Source of the DNA: Gigaspora rosea
Lineage: Eukaryota > Glomeromycota > Glomeromycetes > Diversisporales > Gigasporaceae
Assembly: GCA_003550325.1 (NCBI GenBank)
Contig: QKWP01000595.1
Coordinates: forward strand, 1-64,000
Direction of reading: 5' to 3'
DNA length: 64,000 nt
The notes beneath the pieces were generated by a model that saw only the letters and a program-made list of their open reading frames with translations, had not been told where the DNA came from and made no database searches. Position numbers and translations under genes: made by a program. Of the stretch, positions 1 to 11,206 are shown piece after piece. Position 1 is the first letter of the stretch. Each line of letters opens with the position of its first letter.

Positions 1-421
1 ATATTAATAGTCGGAGAAGTATCCATAGGAATAGGTCCTTGAGAAAGTATTTTGGTAGTAAGTTCAGTAGGAATACGATAATATTGGGAAGTGAAGCTAA
101 CATGGTATTTTTTACAAATACAAGTGCTAATTGTTGGTTGGGTTGGTACTGAAAAGTAATGATAGGTATTTTTAATTTTGGCTTCACAATTAGGAGGACT
201 AAAGGCTGATGGCATTACTTTAAGTATTGCAGCATCTCATCTGCTTCTTTAATAAATACTCCAAATCGATCTTTGTATTTGGGATAAAAGTAGTCAATAA
301 CATAGGAATCAGGTTCTTCACTAGTAAGTGTAGGCATGTTGAAAGTATCAAATTGTAAAGCAAACTTTGTAAATATAGGACCAAGTAGTATATATGTAGA
401 ATTAAAGAAGAGGGTTCTGGT
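1..421 (-). pseudogene. possible partial gene at the left edge
   Basis: Product not recognised. On the minus strand a frame runs from about 421 to a stop at 215-217. It contains a methionine at 337 followed by a plausible acidic/aromatic stretch (PTLTSEEPDSYVIDYFYPKY) and ends EADEMLQYLK. A second, shifted frame from about 220 to the window edge is also free of stops and has protein-like composition (SPPNCEAKIKN, ending MDTSPTIN). Two adjacent open frames in different phases suggest either a short unrecognised intron or a frameshifted relic that continues beyond base 1. The N-terminal side stops just above 421 at a possible splice acceptor (ccag). Low confidence: the composition is better than random AT-rich frames, but I see no family motif. 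Confidence 0.3.
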
Positions 422-514
422 TTAATAAATATAATAATATAATAGAAATCAAAAAGGGCTTCACAATGAGGTATAATTTGTTTTGTGTAACGTAGTACCA
501 ACAAGTCAGTTTAG

Positions 515-586
515 GTTACACAGGTCACGTGATATATAGGTCACGTGTTACACAGGTCACGTGTTACACAGATCACGTGTTACACA
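515..586. repeat. 16-bp tandem array with four CACGTG boxes
   Basis: CACGTG occurs at 526-531, 542-547, 558-563 and 574-579, exactly 16 bp apart. The unit reads approximately ggtcacgtgttacaca. CACGTG is the E-box recognised by basic helix-loop-helix factors such as fungal Cbf1 or Pho4 (established knowledge). Here it could be either a binding array or a minisatellite that happens to contain it. Confidence 0.8.
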
Positions 587-1203
587 AATTAGGCTAAATT
601 ATAAAGTTAGATAACTAACAAAAAAGGCAAATATTTGTTTTGTGTATAATTAATTAATAATTTGTGCAATTAATGAGGAACCAATAATTCTGGGTTATTG
701 AAAAATGTGGGTAACTCAGTTTTATGTTACACGAAAAACGCCTATAGAGTTTTTTGTAGTAGAAAAAAGGGAAAAAAAATAAAGGTAAAAAATTAAAGAT
801 ATTTTAATATATCTCGGTCAGTTTTAGGCCTACAAGCATAAAATACGGCTTGTTATGACGAGAAAGATAAGCTCTTTAACTTTTCTTTAGTTTGTAAAAT
901 AGATTTAGAATACTGTTTTTAGTGTATTTTGTAGAAAATACAAATTTAGGCTTTGGTTGGTGAGTTTAAAAGTTTTAACAGTAATAATTTGATATTATAT
1001 GTATTTTTAAAAGAAGAGCAAGTTTATTTAGATGTAAAGATCAAGTTAACTTAGTAATATTTTAAGTTATAGCAGTTTTTTTTAAAAAATTAGTTAGAAA
1101 AAATTGTGTACAATTGATAGACGGAAAGAGTTTTATTAAATAGATTATACATTGTATAAAAAGGCTTAAATTTTAGAAAGGTAGGGGTAATTTGGCAAAT
1201 TGA
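587..1203. other. AT-rich stretch without recognised gene
   Basis: No reading frame of note, RNA gene or clear repeat seen. Homopolymer A/T runs dominate. Confidence 0.6.
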
Positions 1204-1326
1204 TGGTATCTTGTGCGATCCAGTAGTCGGAATTGAATAATTTTTATACCATTCGATTCATCTTGATGAGATGAAATGAATAATATAAAATTTATCTGAT
1301 TCTGATCACTGGATCACAAAATATTA
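1204..1326. mobile_element. palindromic MITE, copy A
   Basis: Imperfect inverted repeat. The left arm holds ttgtgcgatccagtagtcgg and the right arm tctgatcactggatcacaaa; the centre has attcgattcatctt and near-complementary bases. It belongs with the copies at 1398, 45450 and 45634, which share gatccagtgat and the gtac-attcgactcatct core. No target duplication is certain, so the superfamily is open. Confidence 0.6.
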
Positions 1327-1397
1327 TTGATTTTATATTGCACAAAAATGATCCTTGAGGGAAATTTTGGCGAAGTGTAAACATGGCAAATAATCAA

Positions 1398-1517
1398 AAT
1401 ATCTTGTGACCCAGTAATCAGAACCAGGTGAGCTTGGTACTATTCGATTCATCTTATCGAGACGAATTGAATTGTATAAAAAATTATTCGATTCTGATTA
1501 TTAGATAATGAGATATT
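1398..1517. mobile_element. palindromic MITE, copy B
   Basis: Second degenerate copy of the same palindromic family (atcttgtgacccagtaatca at the left; gattctgattattagataat at the right). It lies about 70 bp after copy A in the same orientation, so the pair may be one tandemly duplicated insertion. Confidence 0.55.
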
Positions 1518-1700
1518 AAAATTCACCAAATTACCCTTATTCGCCAAATTACCCCTATTTACCTTATATAAAATTTAAAAAATTGAGGGGGCAAATACTA
1601 TTAATTACTATTATTAATGTGTATTGGACATATATAAAATTTAAAAAATGGGGGGGAGGGGTTATGTTAAACAAAAAATTAAATTGGTCTGGCCTAAGTT

Positions 1701-1915
1701 TACAAAAAAAAATCTTTTTTTAAAAATTTTAATTGTGCCAATTATTCCGTTTTGCTATAAATTTTTTTTTTCAGTATCAATGATGGCAGCCTTAATTTTC
1801 TCAAATTACCTGGTAGATTTGAAAAAAGATCTGATTCCATGTTTGCAACTGAAAAATTAACATTGCATGGCTTTAGATATGAATATAAGCATATTAATTT
1901 ACAATAGATTAAAAT
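1701..1915 (+). repeat. ~215-bp direct repeat, first copy
   Basis: Shares with 2340-2556 a series of words in the same order: ccaattatt, tttttttcagtatca/tttttttagtatcat, gatggcagc, attttctcaaattac, tagat(t/c)tgaaaa, aaaattaac, catattaatttacaatagat. The copies are visibly diverged. Function unknown; short frames inside it are poor and lie in T-rich sequence. Confidence 0.65.
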
Positions 1916-2339
1916 AATAATAATAATAATAAAAAATCTAACCCACTGATTGAAATTATGGAACTCCATTTTATACAAAACGAAAATTTAGTTAATTCTT
2001 CGGTTTGCATAAATGAAATTAGAAAATTTTGTTTTTTTTATCAGACCTATTGGGTAATTTCGGAAAATTAAGGTTATCATCAAGAGAAAACAATTAAATA
2101 GCAAATTGTAATAATTGGTACAATAGGAATTTAAAAAAATATTTTTTTGGAAAAATTAGGTCAGCAGATTATGCAAAATGAAAAATTAACTTTGCATGGC
2201 CTTACTACAACGTGTGGTTAAAATTGAGATAGTTCGCAATAAAATTTTCTAATTTTCTAAAGGTAAAGATGGTTAGTATCGGAATTATAATTCCTATTAT
2301 AAAAATTATACTACAAAAACTTATCTGCTAACCCAATTT

Positions 2340-2556
2340 TACAAAAAAAAGTTATTTTTAAATTTCAATAGTACCAATTATTTCATTTTTGCTATTTAAT
2401 TATTTTTTTAGTATCATCGATGGCAGCTATAATTTTCTCAAATTACTTAATAGATCTGAAAAAAAAATCCAAAATTTTTTGATTTAAACCAAAAAATTAA
2501 CTTTGTATGGCTTAAAGATGTGAACATGAGCATATTAATTTACAATAGATTAAAAA
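2340..2556 (+). repeat. ~215-bp direct repeat, second copy
   Basis: Partner of 1701-1915. The intervening 2120-2210 segment repeats a part again (gaaaaattaactttgcatgg), so the array may be an old, partly inverted duplication. Confidence 0.65.
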
Positions 2557-2994
2557 AAGAAATAAAAAAACTATTTTTCAATTTTATCAAAAATTACTAT
2601 TAAGAATTTTCATATAAAACTTGCTCATTATTGTAATAATTACAATATATGGTTAAGGGAGTTAGTTCACGTTGAAATTATTATAGCTTTAACATGAGTT
2701 ACTGGTATAAAACCTTACTATTCTGGCGATACACAGTGTGACTCACTACGCATGTTATTAATGTTATCTATATCTCAGTTAATTTAATTTCAGAGATATA
2801 AAATGCGTATAACAAACGGAAGTGATTTTTTATCTAAAAGATGCAAAGTGTATACAAAAATTGATTTTTCAAAAAATTAATAGAAAATGGCAACTGGTTA
2901 TTAATTCATAGTATAGACAAATTATGATATAATTTACAAATTCATCTTAGCTTATCACCATAATTAAATTTCTCACAGCTTGATTTTAGTTGAA
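2557..2994. other. AT-rich stretch without recognised gene
   Basis: Nothing supported beyond ordinary AT-rich sequence. Confidence 0.5.
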
Positions 2995-3470
2995 TTGATC
3001 AAAGTTTTTCTCATACTTTGGTCATGTTCTCTGAAGATGACCAATCAAAAACATTTAAACATGACAAATGTTGTAATTATTACAAATTTAATGAATTGAC
3101 ATAGACTTCTCATAGTCTGGTTACGTTTTCTGATCAAAAACATTTTAATGGGAACAAATTCTTAACTATAAAAATTTAATGAATTTGGCATAGACAGATC
3201 GAAAGTTTTTCTCACAATCTGGTCACATTTTTTGAAAATGCCTACCAAAAACATTTAAATAAATGAACTCTGAATTAGAAGGTTTAGACTGATGTCACGT
3301 TTTCTGAAGATGATTAATCAAAAATGGTTAAATGGGGAACAAATGTCGTAATTATTGAATTGGCATAGACTGATCAAAGTTTTTTTCACACTCTGGCCAT
3401 GTTTTCTGAAGATAACCAATCAAAAATGTTTAAATGGACAAACTCTGAATTAGAAGGTTTAGATTAATTA
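2995..3470. repeat. degenerate ~100-bp tandem repeat, about five units
   Basis: The phrase (t)tctgaagatgaccaatcaaa followed by aca/atgtttaaa recurs near 3035, 3130, 3230, 3300 and 3402. Each time it is preceded by a form of gatcaaagtttttctca and ctctggtcatg. Units are shuffled and diverged (about 70-100 bp). Related single units occur near 9590-9650 and 10500-10640, where accaatcaaaaatgttaaag recurs. Confidence 0.7.
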
Positions 3471-3750
3471 TTGTAGCTATGATATTGCTTATGTTTGTAG
3501 TTCTTATCATTATATTTAAATAATAAACTATAATTAGTATTTGCATGCATATGTACATTTGTCAATCTATGCCATATAAGAATACTGATATAAGGCGTGA
3601 TGAATTCTCATATGAAGAATCATAGTATAATGAACTCATGTGTAAAAAATAACCAAAATTTGACGAATAAGTCATGCGGACCAATCAAACTTAAGATTTT
3701 GCAGACAAATCTCACTCTAAACAGCTTATAAACCATGCACTCATTGCATT

Positions 3751-4250
3751 CGTTCCTGGTACAGATCTGATCGTACTGGTTCTGCGCAGCATCGCATGCT
3801 AGCAGCTATCTTATTTATAAAGAAATAATGTAATATTCATTTATCTGAATTGTGTAACACAATGTGATGATCCACGAGTATAAATCTTGTGCATTTACGC
3901 CTACTGAAAAATTAATTGTAATAAATTTTTGCAATACGTCATACAATTAAAGTCAATTAAAGATATCATAAAAATTAATTGAAACCCAATTAATTAATGA
4001 TGAAATTAAATTAAATTTTTTTTAACACGATTTTTCTGAACAGCAAAAATCAAAATCTTATGTATTTATTGTAATTAATTAAGTAAAATTACAATTAATT
4101 GAACAATTGTACTGCACCATAATCATATAATTGAGCTTAAAATATTTCAATTAATTGTCTCTATAATCAATTATTCGGTATAGAGTTAATACTTTGATCC
4201 GGATATATTTATAAGTAGCTGTGCAATGCAGTTGCGCGAAACCAGGAACG
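3751..4250. mobile_element. 500-bp TIR element with CGTTCCTGGT ends
   Basis: Begins CGTTCCTGGT (3751-3760) and ends ACCAGGAACG (4241-4250), a perfect 10-bp inverted repeat. The similarity continues inward: tctgcgcagcatcgcatgct on the left against agctgtgcaatgcagttgcg on the right. The interior is AT-rich with no reading frame. I see no target duplication. Isolated copies of one end occur at 7347, 9401, 25272, 41398 and 63678. Confidence 0.65.
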
Positions 4251-6566
4251 GGAAAGTCAATATGTTATGATGCCAGATATTATGTATAAATAGAATTATC
4301 TAACATAATTTTTTTCTAAACACCCATTAGATTTTGTTTATTTATACATGATTTAACTATTGTAACTATCTGGATATACTAATGGGTGTTTATGGTAGTC
4401 AAGGCATATATGCTCAGTATCAATTTTATATTTTTATTTTTATAAAATTAATATATGCAAGTTACGTGAGGTCACAATCACTTGGATCCAAGTCGGGATA
4501 TCACACTTAATTCGGTCTGATAATTATGCAATCAATTTAAGAGTTAGCTTACAAAACAATGTAGAGAGGGTGTTGATATGGTATTAATTTTAAAGTTATG
4601 TAATGCGAGAACAATAATAATAGTTTTTAAGGGGGAATGAGATGTTAAAAGGTAACAATTAACAAATACAACATCAATAAATTATTTTGTAGTGACAATA
4701 AGATTCATCCCAGTATAATGGTAAGACTAATGAGCTTTTGTAATGTAACTTCATCATAAAAGCTTTGAAAAATCGATCATACTAAAATAATTGAGAAAAA
4801 TAGAGCTATTTGCTCTAGACATCTGAAAGTCCACAAGACATTCTTTGCTATTAAATTAAATATAAATAACCTGGCACTATCTGATTACTATTTTGATCAT
4901 AAGATCCAAAAAATCCTTAAAAATTAATTCTTATATGGTACCACATATAGATTTGTTTTGTATACTGGTAGTTAATTGATCACACAAATTTTTTGCACGC
5001 ACGGTAATCATTACTGACATGCACACTTTGATCTTGTGATCCATCCCCAATAATCTGTGACATCACAGTTTGAAACCACATGACAAAGAAAACCAACGTG
5101 CGAAACTAATCCGAAACAATAAGTGTAATTTTTTCCCTATGAAAGTAATTACATTTTCGATTTAAGCATTCACCAATTGCCACACTATTACACAAGATGA
5201 TTCATATTTTGAGGACCTTTGACACATTGATTGCGAATAATATGTATTTCCGTATTTTTCAAATTTATCAATAAGGCCATTGTTAATTTTTTGGTTAACA
5301 TTACCCCTCCCCCAAGAGTCCTGGAAAAGTGATGTTAACCGAAGGATCAACTTCAAAACGGCCTAAAGAATTTGCGAAATCAATATAGTGAACTTCGAAA
5401 AAGGTTTGTTTTGTCTCTCATTTCGGGATAATCTATTACTATATAGAAACATATTAGTATTGCCCTTCTGCTATTTATTTTTTATTCATTTTTCTTTTCT
5501 ATATTATGACTGTCGTTCTGACAGGCCATAAAGTATCATTGTTTTGTATGTTTCTCAGCATACAATCTTAACAGATCTCACTACCTACTCTTATTTATGA
5601 TAGGATTGATTGATATAATCAGAACGAAAGTCAGATTTACTATTATTTTTTACTTACTAAATATACTACCATCCAATTACCCTCATAATTAATCAAATAA
5701 TTGTTATTTCATACGTACTGACAAGAATAATTATTCTAACCATACTTTATATTACTACTTATCTGATTACCTCATACCTACATTCTATCAGCAAACTGAT
5801 TGATTGATCATGTGATTGTAACTATTCTGTCACATGTTCGTCCGAATGACACATGATTCGTGACAAAAGCAGCCCTCGATACTTACGTATTGAGCAGCTA
5901 TTTGACAGAACCTACCTCACATTTCATATAATCGTACTATTGTATCTAAAGTAGTGATTTCTTTAAATCAGCTATTAAAGTAGTTCCTGACTAAAATTAA
6001 GCCCCTAAATTAGATTTTTATGCTACTTTAAATGGATCGCTACTTTAGATGCAATGCTATCATGCAATGATCACGTTTTTTAATACAATAATAAGAAATA
6101 TCAAAGTATACACACTTAGAATTGAATAATAAAATTGACGACCCAGAATCAAAGTATTCTGGTGACATATTTACTAATGCATTTACCAGTACGATCACGT
6201 TTCTTGTGAAATATGAAATGTGTATAGGGATAGTTGGAATCAACATTATCTATGTCGCTTATGCTTTTTTTGGTAAACATTATGATTCTCATTTATCCAT
6301 TATTGGAAGGAAGTTAATTTTTAATAACGAATGGAGTAATTTATAAGGTATGTCATTATGAAAAATAGTTGCGTCATTTTTCTTTGGATGTTATTCAAAA
6401 AATGTTTTCATATGTAGCGTACAAAATTTATAATTTATAAATGTTATATATTTGAGTATGTAGGTTTGCATATCACTTTGATTATAGGTGATCGTTTGTT
6501 AGCAAATTATGGGCTCAATGTTATTGTGGGTTTGAATCTTTTTTTTTGATGTATGTATCATGTGAC
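4251..6566. other. no recognised gene; weak inverted repeat near 5503-5640
   Basis: The only structure seen is a weak inverted repeat: ttatgactgtcgttctgaca near 5505 is roughly complementary to tgatataatcagaacgaaag near 5610. Small frames at 5162-5356 and 6040-6346 have no motif and overlap on opposite strands, so I do not call them. Confidence 0.45.
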
Positions 6567-6806
6567 CAGTGTTTAAAATTCAGATCTAAAACTATATGCA
6601 CAGTGTGCAAGAATTGGAAAGGTTTTGAGTGCACAAACAACCAACCTATTGCACATGTGTGCATGTAAAAAAAATTTTTTTATGCACATATATCTTTATT
6701 ACACATGTTCTCATAATATTTGTTGCTATGAAATGTGAATTCACTCTTTTAATTATATTAATATTAAAGGAGTAAAATCTATTTCAAGTGCACATTGCAA
6801 AATACT

Positions 6807-7078
6807 ACAATTATCTCTTTGAATCCTAGTAGCAATATAATTGCTGATAAAGATGCAAAAATATTAGCTGATTCGTTTTTTAAAAATATCTTTCTGACTC
6901 ATTTAAATCTTAATAGAATTAAATTGGTTTTGAAGGTTTTAATATATTAGCAAAGGTCCTTGGCAAAAATTTGACTCTTACCTATTTGGATATTTATTTT
7001 GATAAAATTTGCAATAAAGGGGGATTTATATTAGCAGAAGCTCTTTGTAAAAACATCTCTCTTACTTCTTTAGATATT
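6807..7078 (+). pseudogene. captured leucine-rich-repeat gene fragment
   Basis: Ribonuclease-inhibitor-type LRR segments lie inside the hAT element. Frame one (from 6807) reads ...DAKILADSFFKNIFLTHLNL; after one frameshift, the next frame reads ILAKVLGKNLTLTYLDI and then GGFILAEALCKNISLTSLDI. The recurring pattern A..L..N..LT.L.L with a spacing of about 28 residues is the RI-like LRR signature seen in NLR-type and other fungal proteins. There is no start, no stop context and one frame break, so it is not a functional gene. Its position between the element ends suggests the transposon picked it up from a host gene. It might also be a host gene that was interrupted, but both termini and the target duplication enclose it cleanly. 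Confidence 0.65.
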
Positions 7079-7346
7079 GTAATATTTTTAATCGTCTACA
7101 TAATTGGAAAATATGACCAGTTTGTTTATTTGATTGTTGTGTGCGAATATTCTATGATTACATTATCGTAATGGTTTGTCATAGAATATTACAACATTTT
7201 GAGACTTTCTTAAAATAAATTAATAAAAAAAATAATTAATTCTACCAAACTAGAATTTTATATGACCATACTTATTTTATAATGGCCTCAATTCAGCATC
7301 ATCTCCAATAATTAAAATAAAAATAATCTGTAATATCATACTTAGT

Positions 7347-7389
7347 ACGTTCCTGGTTTTAACAGACTGTGTAGCACAGCTACTCTAAT
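7347..7389 (+). repeat. solo CGTTCCTGGTTTT-end repeat
   Basis: acgttcctggttttaacaga through gcacagctactctaat matches the left end of the 3751 element and, in reverse complement, the copy at 25272-25304. Confidence 0.65.
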
Positions 7390-7763
7390 TCATTTCTGTC
7401 TACTTACAAACATTTACTATTGATTATTCATATATTACTATATTTTATATAGTAATAGCGATAGTAATTGCTTAAATTAGAAAAGTAGTAGATTTGAAAA
7501 TTACAAATTATTATCATTATAACTAATATCGTTAATATATATTATTAATATATTTTGTGCATTGAAATTTAAAATCTCTCATGCATATAATTATTGTGCA
7601 TAAAAAATTAAAATTTTTTGTTGTGCATAACTTTTTGTGCATTATTTTTATAAAATTTTAGATGCACATTTGCGCACTTAACTTGTTAAAATTTTATGTG
7701 CATAAAAATATATATGTGCACATGTGCATCGTGTGCATGCCAATTTTAAACACTGCATGTGAC

Positions 7764-8313
7764 ATTCTATCCGTGAAATTTTTATGATATGCATATATAA
7801 CATGAATATAAATAAATTAAACCTCTTTATTAACTCTTATGAAAGAGAACCTTTTGGGTGGGAATTGAGATTTCTGTTTGTTTGTTTAAAAGGGTTAAGT
7901 CTCTTTCTTTGATTGGGTATATAATATCGATGGTGGTATTTATTCTTATATGCGAGAAAATATGGGTGTATATTGTAACAAATATTTTGATTAACATAAG
8001 ATTTCACAAATGAATGTGTTCTGTTAATGAGATTTAATTCGAACATATGTACATATGAAATAGCTTTACTAAATTGTTTCATAAACATTATATAAATAAA
8101 TATTTCAAATCAAATATAAAAATAGGTGTTGATGAATGTAATCATGATGATGTATTTGATAATCATTATGACTATATTCGATAATCATTATAATTGATTG
8201 ATGATTGATGATCATTATGACTATAATTGATCAATGATCATTATGACTATATTTTGATGGATTATGACTATATTTTAATGCACTGAATCCTGCCATTTTG
8301 CAACCATCCATGT
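7764..8313. other. no recognised gene; short TGAT/CATTATGACTATA repeats
   Basis: Between about 8130 and 8280 the words gataatcattatgactata and gatcattatgactata recur several times, a degenerate short tandem repeat. The 83-codon minus-strand frame at 7837-8088 shows no motif. Confidence 0.5.
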
Positions 8314-8452
8314 CTCAGCTGGCCTGCATTACACAGGTGGGAAACTACCGGCTAATCTTAAGCATCAATCTCAAAGCAGCAATAGCTTAACTGCCAAACT
8401 CAGGGTCAACAGCTGGCCCGCGTATGCAGGTAGGAAACCACTAGCTGACTCT
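8314..8452 (+). repeat. pair of ~45-bp direct repeats
   Basis: cagctggcctgcattacaca plus ggtgggaaactaccggct (8316-8354) recurs diverged as cagctggcccgcgtatgcag plus gtaggaaaccactagct (8410-8448). The segment is noticeably more GC-rich than its surroundings. Role unknown. Confidence 0.65.
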
Positions 8453-8754
8453 ACAAATAGCTAAATTAATTATACATCAAATGCACTGATGTATGCTGTA
8501 TATCACACCAAAACAAGCTAATAAAGCTCAGTATCCAGCATTATATGCTGGTGTGCTTCCAAATAAGTAGGAATTACAAGCGTGTGATCCTGTTCGTTTA
8601 ACCAGAATGCAAATGACAATCATTCATCAAACAATTAGTTAATTATCATGAATAAAATTTAAATTAAATATATCTAAAAACGTTTAAATTTACGAAGAAC
8701 TATAATCAACTTTAAACAACTAAAAATATTACATGATTGTCATTTGAGTAATTT

Positions 8755-9375
8755 ACGTCAGTAAAAATCAATTATAATCCCTGACTCTAATCACCCTAAA
8801 CACAAACAAAATTAATCCTAAAAACACAAAAACAAAAATAAAACAAATATTCTCAAACAAATCCAAACCAAATTTACAAACAAAAGCTTCGAAATCTAAA
8901 ATTTAACTACTAAAAATAACAAAATAACAACAAACCTAAAAATATAATAAACAAATATAAACAATAAAATACAATAATAAATGTTAATGGCTAATTTTAA
9001 ATTAGCTGATGCTAAAACTTTGTCCTATTTTGATATAAAATTTTAAACTTTTTTATAGAAGTTTTGTTTGCTTTTGTCTTAAATTTAGGCTAAGGTTTAG
9101 ATGGAGATTTTATATTTATAGAATATATATGGATTCTACAAAACTTATAGTTTCCAATCGAAATTCCAGAACTTCAACATCAGCCAACTACAATATGGCC
9201 ATAGCAATAAATAAACTTAATCAACAGCAAAAAAAAAACAACAAATGCAAATTAGATCATACACTGGAACTAAAACAAATACTAACCCAAAAACAATACC
9301 AAATTAAACAAAAATTTAAAATATAAACAAAATAATAAAACTGAAAACAATAAATAACACACACGTAAATTCAAA
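8755..9375. other. strand-asymmetric A/C-rich stretch
   Basis: The plus strand is rich in A and C and poor in G over several hundred bases (strings such as aaacacaaacaaaattaatc and aaaacacaaaaacaaaaata), apart from a T-rich break near 9000-9120. The frame at 9129-9326 is Asn/Lys/Gln low complexity and follows from this composition. Confidence 0.6.
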
Positions 9376-9400
9376 ATTAATAACTCAAACCAAAATAATG

Positions 9401-9456
9401 ATTGTACTGGTCCTGCACAGCATCACACACTGCACAGCTAGCCTAATTTATTACAG
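9401..9456 (+). repeat. diverged copy of the 3751-element end
   Basis: gtactggtcctgcacagcat followed by cacacactgcacagctagc resembles 3773-3815 (gtactggttctgcgcagcat, then cgcatgctagcagct). Confidence 0.5.
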
Positions 9457-9589
9457 TTATTGATGATCAATTGATGCATCAAATAATGACGACATTAATG
9501 CAAATGGTCAAAATGTTGCATGATCATGGGAATGATATAATAATTACTTGAATGTTATAATAATTATTTGACCATGTAGTTTTCTCACA

Positions 9590-9650
9590 TTTAGGTCAAT
9601 TCGACTAATCAAAAATATTAAAGCGAACAGACCAGGATTAAAGTATAGCG
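9590..9650. repeat. unit of the dispersed ATCAAAAATGTTAAAG repeat
   Basis: cacatttaggtcaattcgac, then aatcaaaaatattaaagcga and acagaccaggattaaagtat. Same order of words as at 10500-10645. Confidence 0.55.
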
Positions 9651-10239
9651 ATGAGAAATTTAGCAGATCAGTATGGTACAGTATAGCATCGATTAGTGTT
9701 TTCGCAAATCAGTATGTACGGCTGAGCAGATCAGTATAGTACACCAAATTTTTAAAATCTAACCATACTTATCCGATGTTATAATTATTCATACCATATG
9801 ATCTGCTTCAATACACAATATTGTATATAGCTAAGGTTGATTTGATACTATCGTGATTAAACAATTGTTAATGAATTTGAATTGTGAAGACATTCTTGCT
9901 CATTGATATATTAGTTTAACATTTTAATTACGAGTTAAATACTGTAAACAATCAAAAAGCGTTAAAGCATAATAACTTGATTATATTGCTATATTAGTTT
10001 CAGCATACTGATCAAATTTTGAATATAACCATGATTTTTTGGTTAGTAGATCGACATAAAACTACGAACTGCTGAGAAAATAGTGATTATCAGATAATCT
10101 GGGCGGCAAAAATTCTGACCAAAAATTTACGAAAAATGAAAAAATCTAGTAATCAATCTCTAAATATTTGGTGGAATGTAATTTTTTGATATTTTTCTAA
10201 TATATTCACTATTTTTTTTATAAACCATGTTTTTATCTA

Positions 10240-10318
10240 TTTCGGAGCAATTGTTCTTGTTCTTGTACTTGTTTTTGCACCTGCACTTGCACTTATTCTT
10301 GCACTTGTTCTTCAGACC
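10240..10318. repeat. imperfect hexanucleotide repeat (CTTGTT/CTTGCA)
   Basis: ttgttcttgttcttgtactt and gcacttgcacttattcttgc form a hexamer-like simple repeat. The Lys/Asn/Cys-rich minus frame here (10160-10351) is its translation, not a gene. Confidence 0.7.
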
Positions 10319-10499
10319 ATTATACAATCCAATTTCAAATTTGTAAAACATTTGACATTTGATTTGCTTTCTAGCCCATTAAATTTTAACAAAAGTAAAT
10401 TTGCCAAATTCACATTTCACAATTTTAAGAGTTGTTTAAGGGTGTTATAATGATTAAAACGATTTATAGTCAAATAATTATAACATTTGAGTAATTATC

Positions 10500-10645
10500 T
10501 GTTAGTTTTCCCACGTTTAGGTCACATTTTTCAGATACAACCAATCAAAAATGTTAAAGTGAACAGACCCAGAATGAAGCATGAAAATTTTTGGATACAA
10601 CCAATCAAAAAATGTTAAAGCAAACAGACCCAAAATTAAAGTATA
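10500..10645. repeat. tandem pair of the dispersed ATCAAAAATGTTAAAG unit
   Basis: Two units in a row: acaaccaatcaaaaatgtta with aagtgaacagacccagaat, then acaaccaatcaaaaaatgtt with aaagcaaacagacccaaaat. Related to 2995-3470 and 9590-9650. Confidence 0.65.
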
Positions 10646-10773
10646 AGAAAGATATATAGATTAAATTGGTTCTCCAGTTTATACTGCCCTAATTTTAATC
10701 ATACATGTGACCTCATTCAAAAAGCCCCAGCTACTCATCATTGCACACAAATTCTAATATAGCAGAGGTATAT

Positions 10774-11012
10774 GGGGTCTTTGCCTTGAAAATGACCTTA
10801 TGGGACTATGTAGATCTCATTGATAGAAATTAATGTTTCTAGCCATCTAGTAATCCAATTCAAATAAACTTTTTTTTATTTTGTAAAACTTACTAAGCTC
10901 TACAAAATAAAAAAAAGTTTATTTGAATTGGATTACTGGATGGCTAGAAATTTTAATTTTTATTCATAAGATCTACATAGTCCCGTAAGGTTATTTTCAA
11001 GGCAAAGACCCC
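10774..11012. mobile_element. 239-bp fold-back MITE with GGGGTCTTTGCC ends
   Basis: ggggtctttgccttgaaaat at the left and attttcaaggcaaagacccc at the right are exact complements. The arms then continue (taatccaattcaaataaact against agtttatttgaattggatta) almost to the centre near 10890. There is no coding content and no convincing target duplication. Confidence 0.75.
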
Positions 11013-11206
11013 AAATGATTTCATATGAACAGGTTGTCTAAGAGCTACACCACTTAACTTGACTGTAAAACATACACTACGTACTTCGTACTCTGTTCCT
11101 GGTATATCCAGATTGATATATTAGAATAAAATTATATTAAACTATTGTAATTTAAATCTGAATATAAAATATAGTGAAGTATTAACTCTAATTCGGTAGG
11201 TCTGAC

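Larger units (their letters stand above)
6567..7755. mobile_element. hAT-type non-autonomous element with 8-bp TSD
   Basis: Terminal inverted repeats CAGTGTTTAAAATT (6567-6580) and AATTTTAAACACTG (ending 7755) are flanked by the exact 8-bp duplication CATGTGAC at 6559-6566 and 7756-7763. An 8-bp duplication is the hallmark of hAT transposition (established knowledge). Subterminal regions on both sides are dense in TGCACA/TGTGCA words, possible transposase sites. There is no transposase; the interior carries a piece of a leucine-rich-repeat gene. Length is 1189 bp. Confidence 0.85.

Noticed and set aside
9129-9326. 65-codon plus-strand frame rich in Asn, Lys and Gln
   Set aside because: Follows from the A/C-rich composition of the region; no motif or start context.
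10160-10351. 63-codon minus-strand frame with repeated Lys-Asn-Lys-Cys
   Set aside because: Translation of a hexanucleotide simple repeat.
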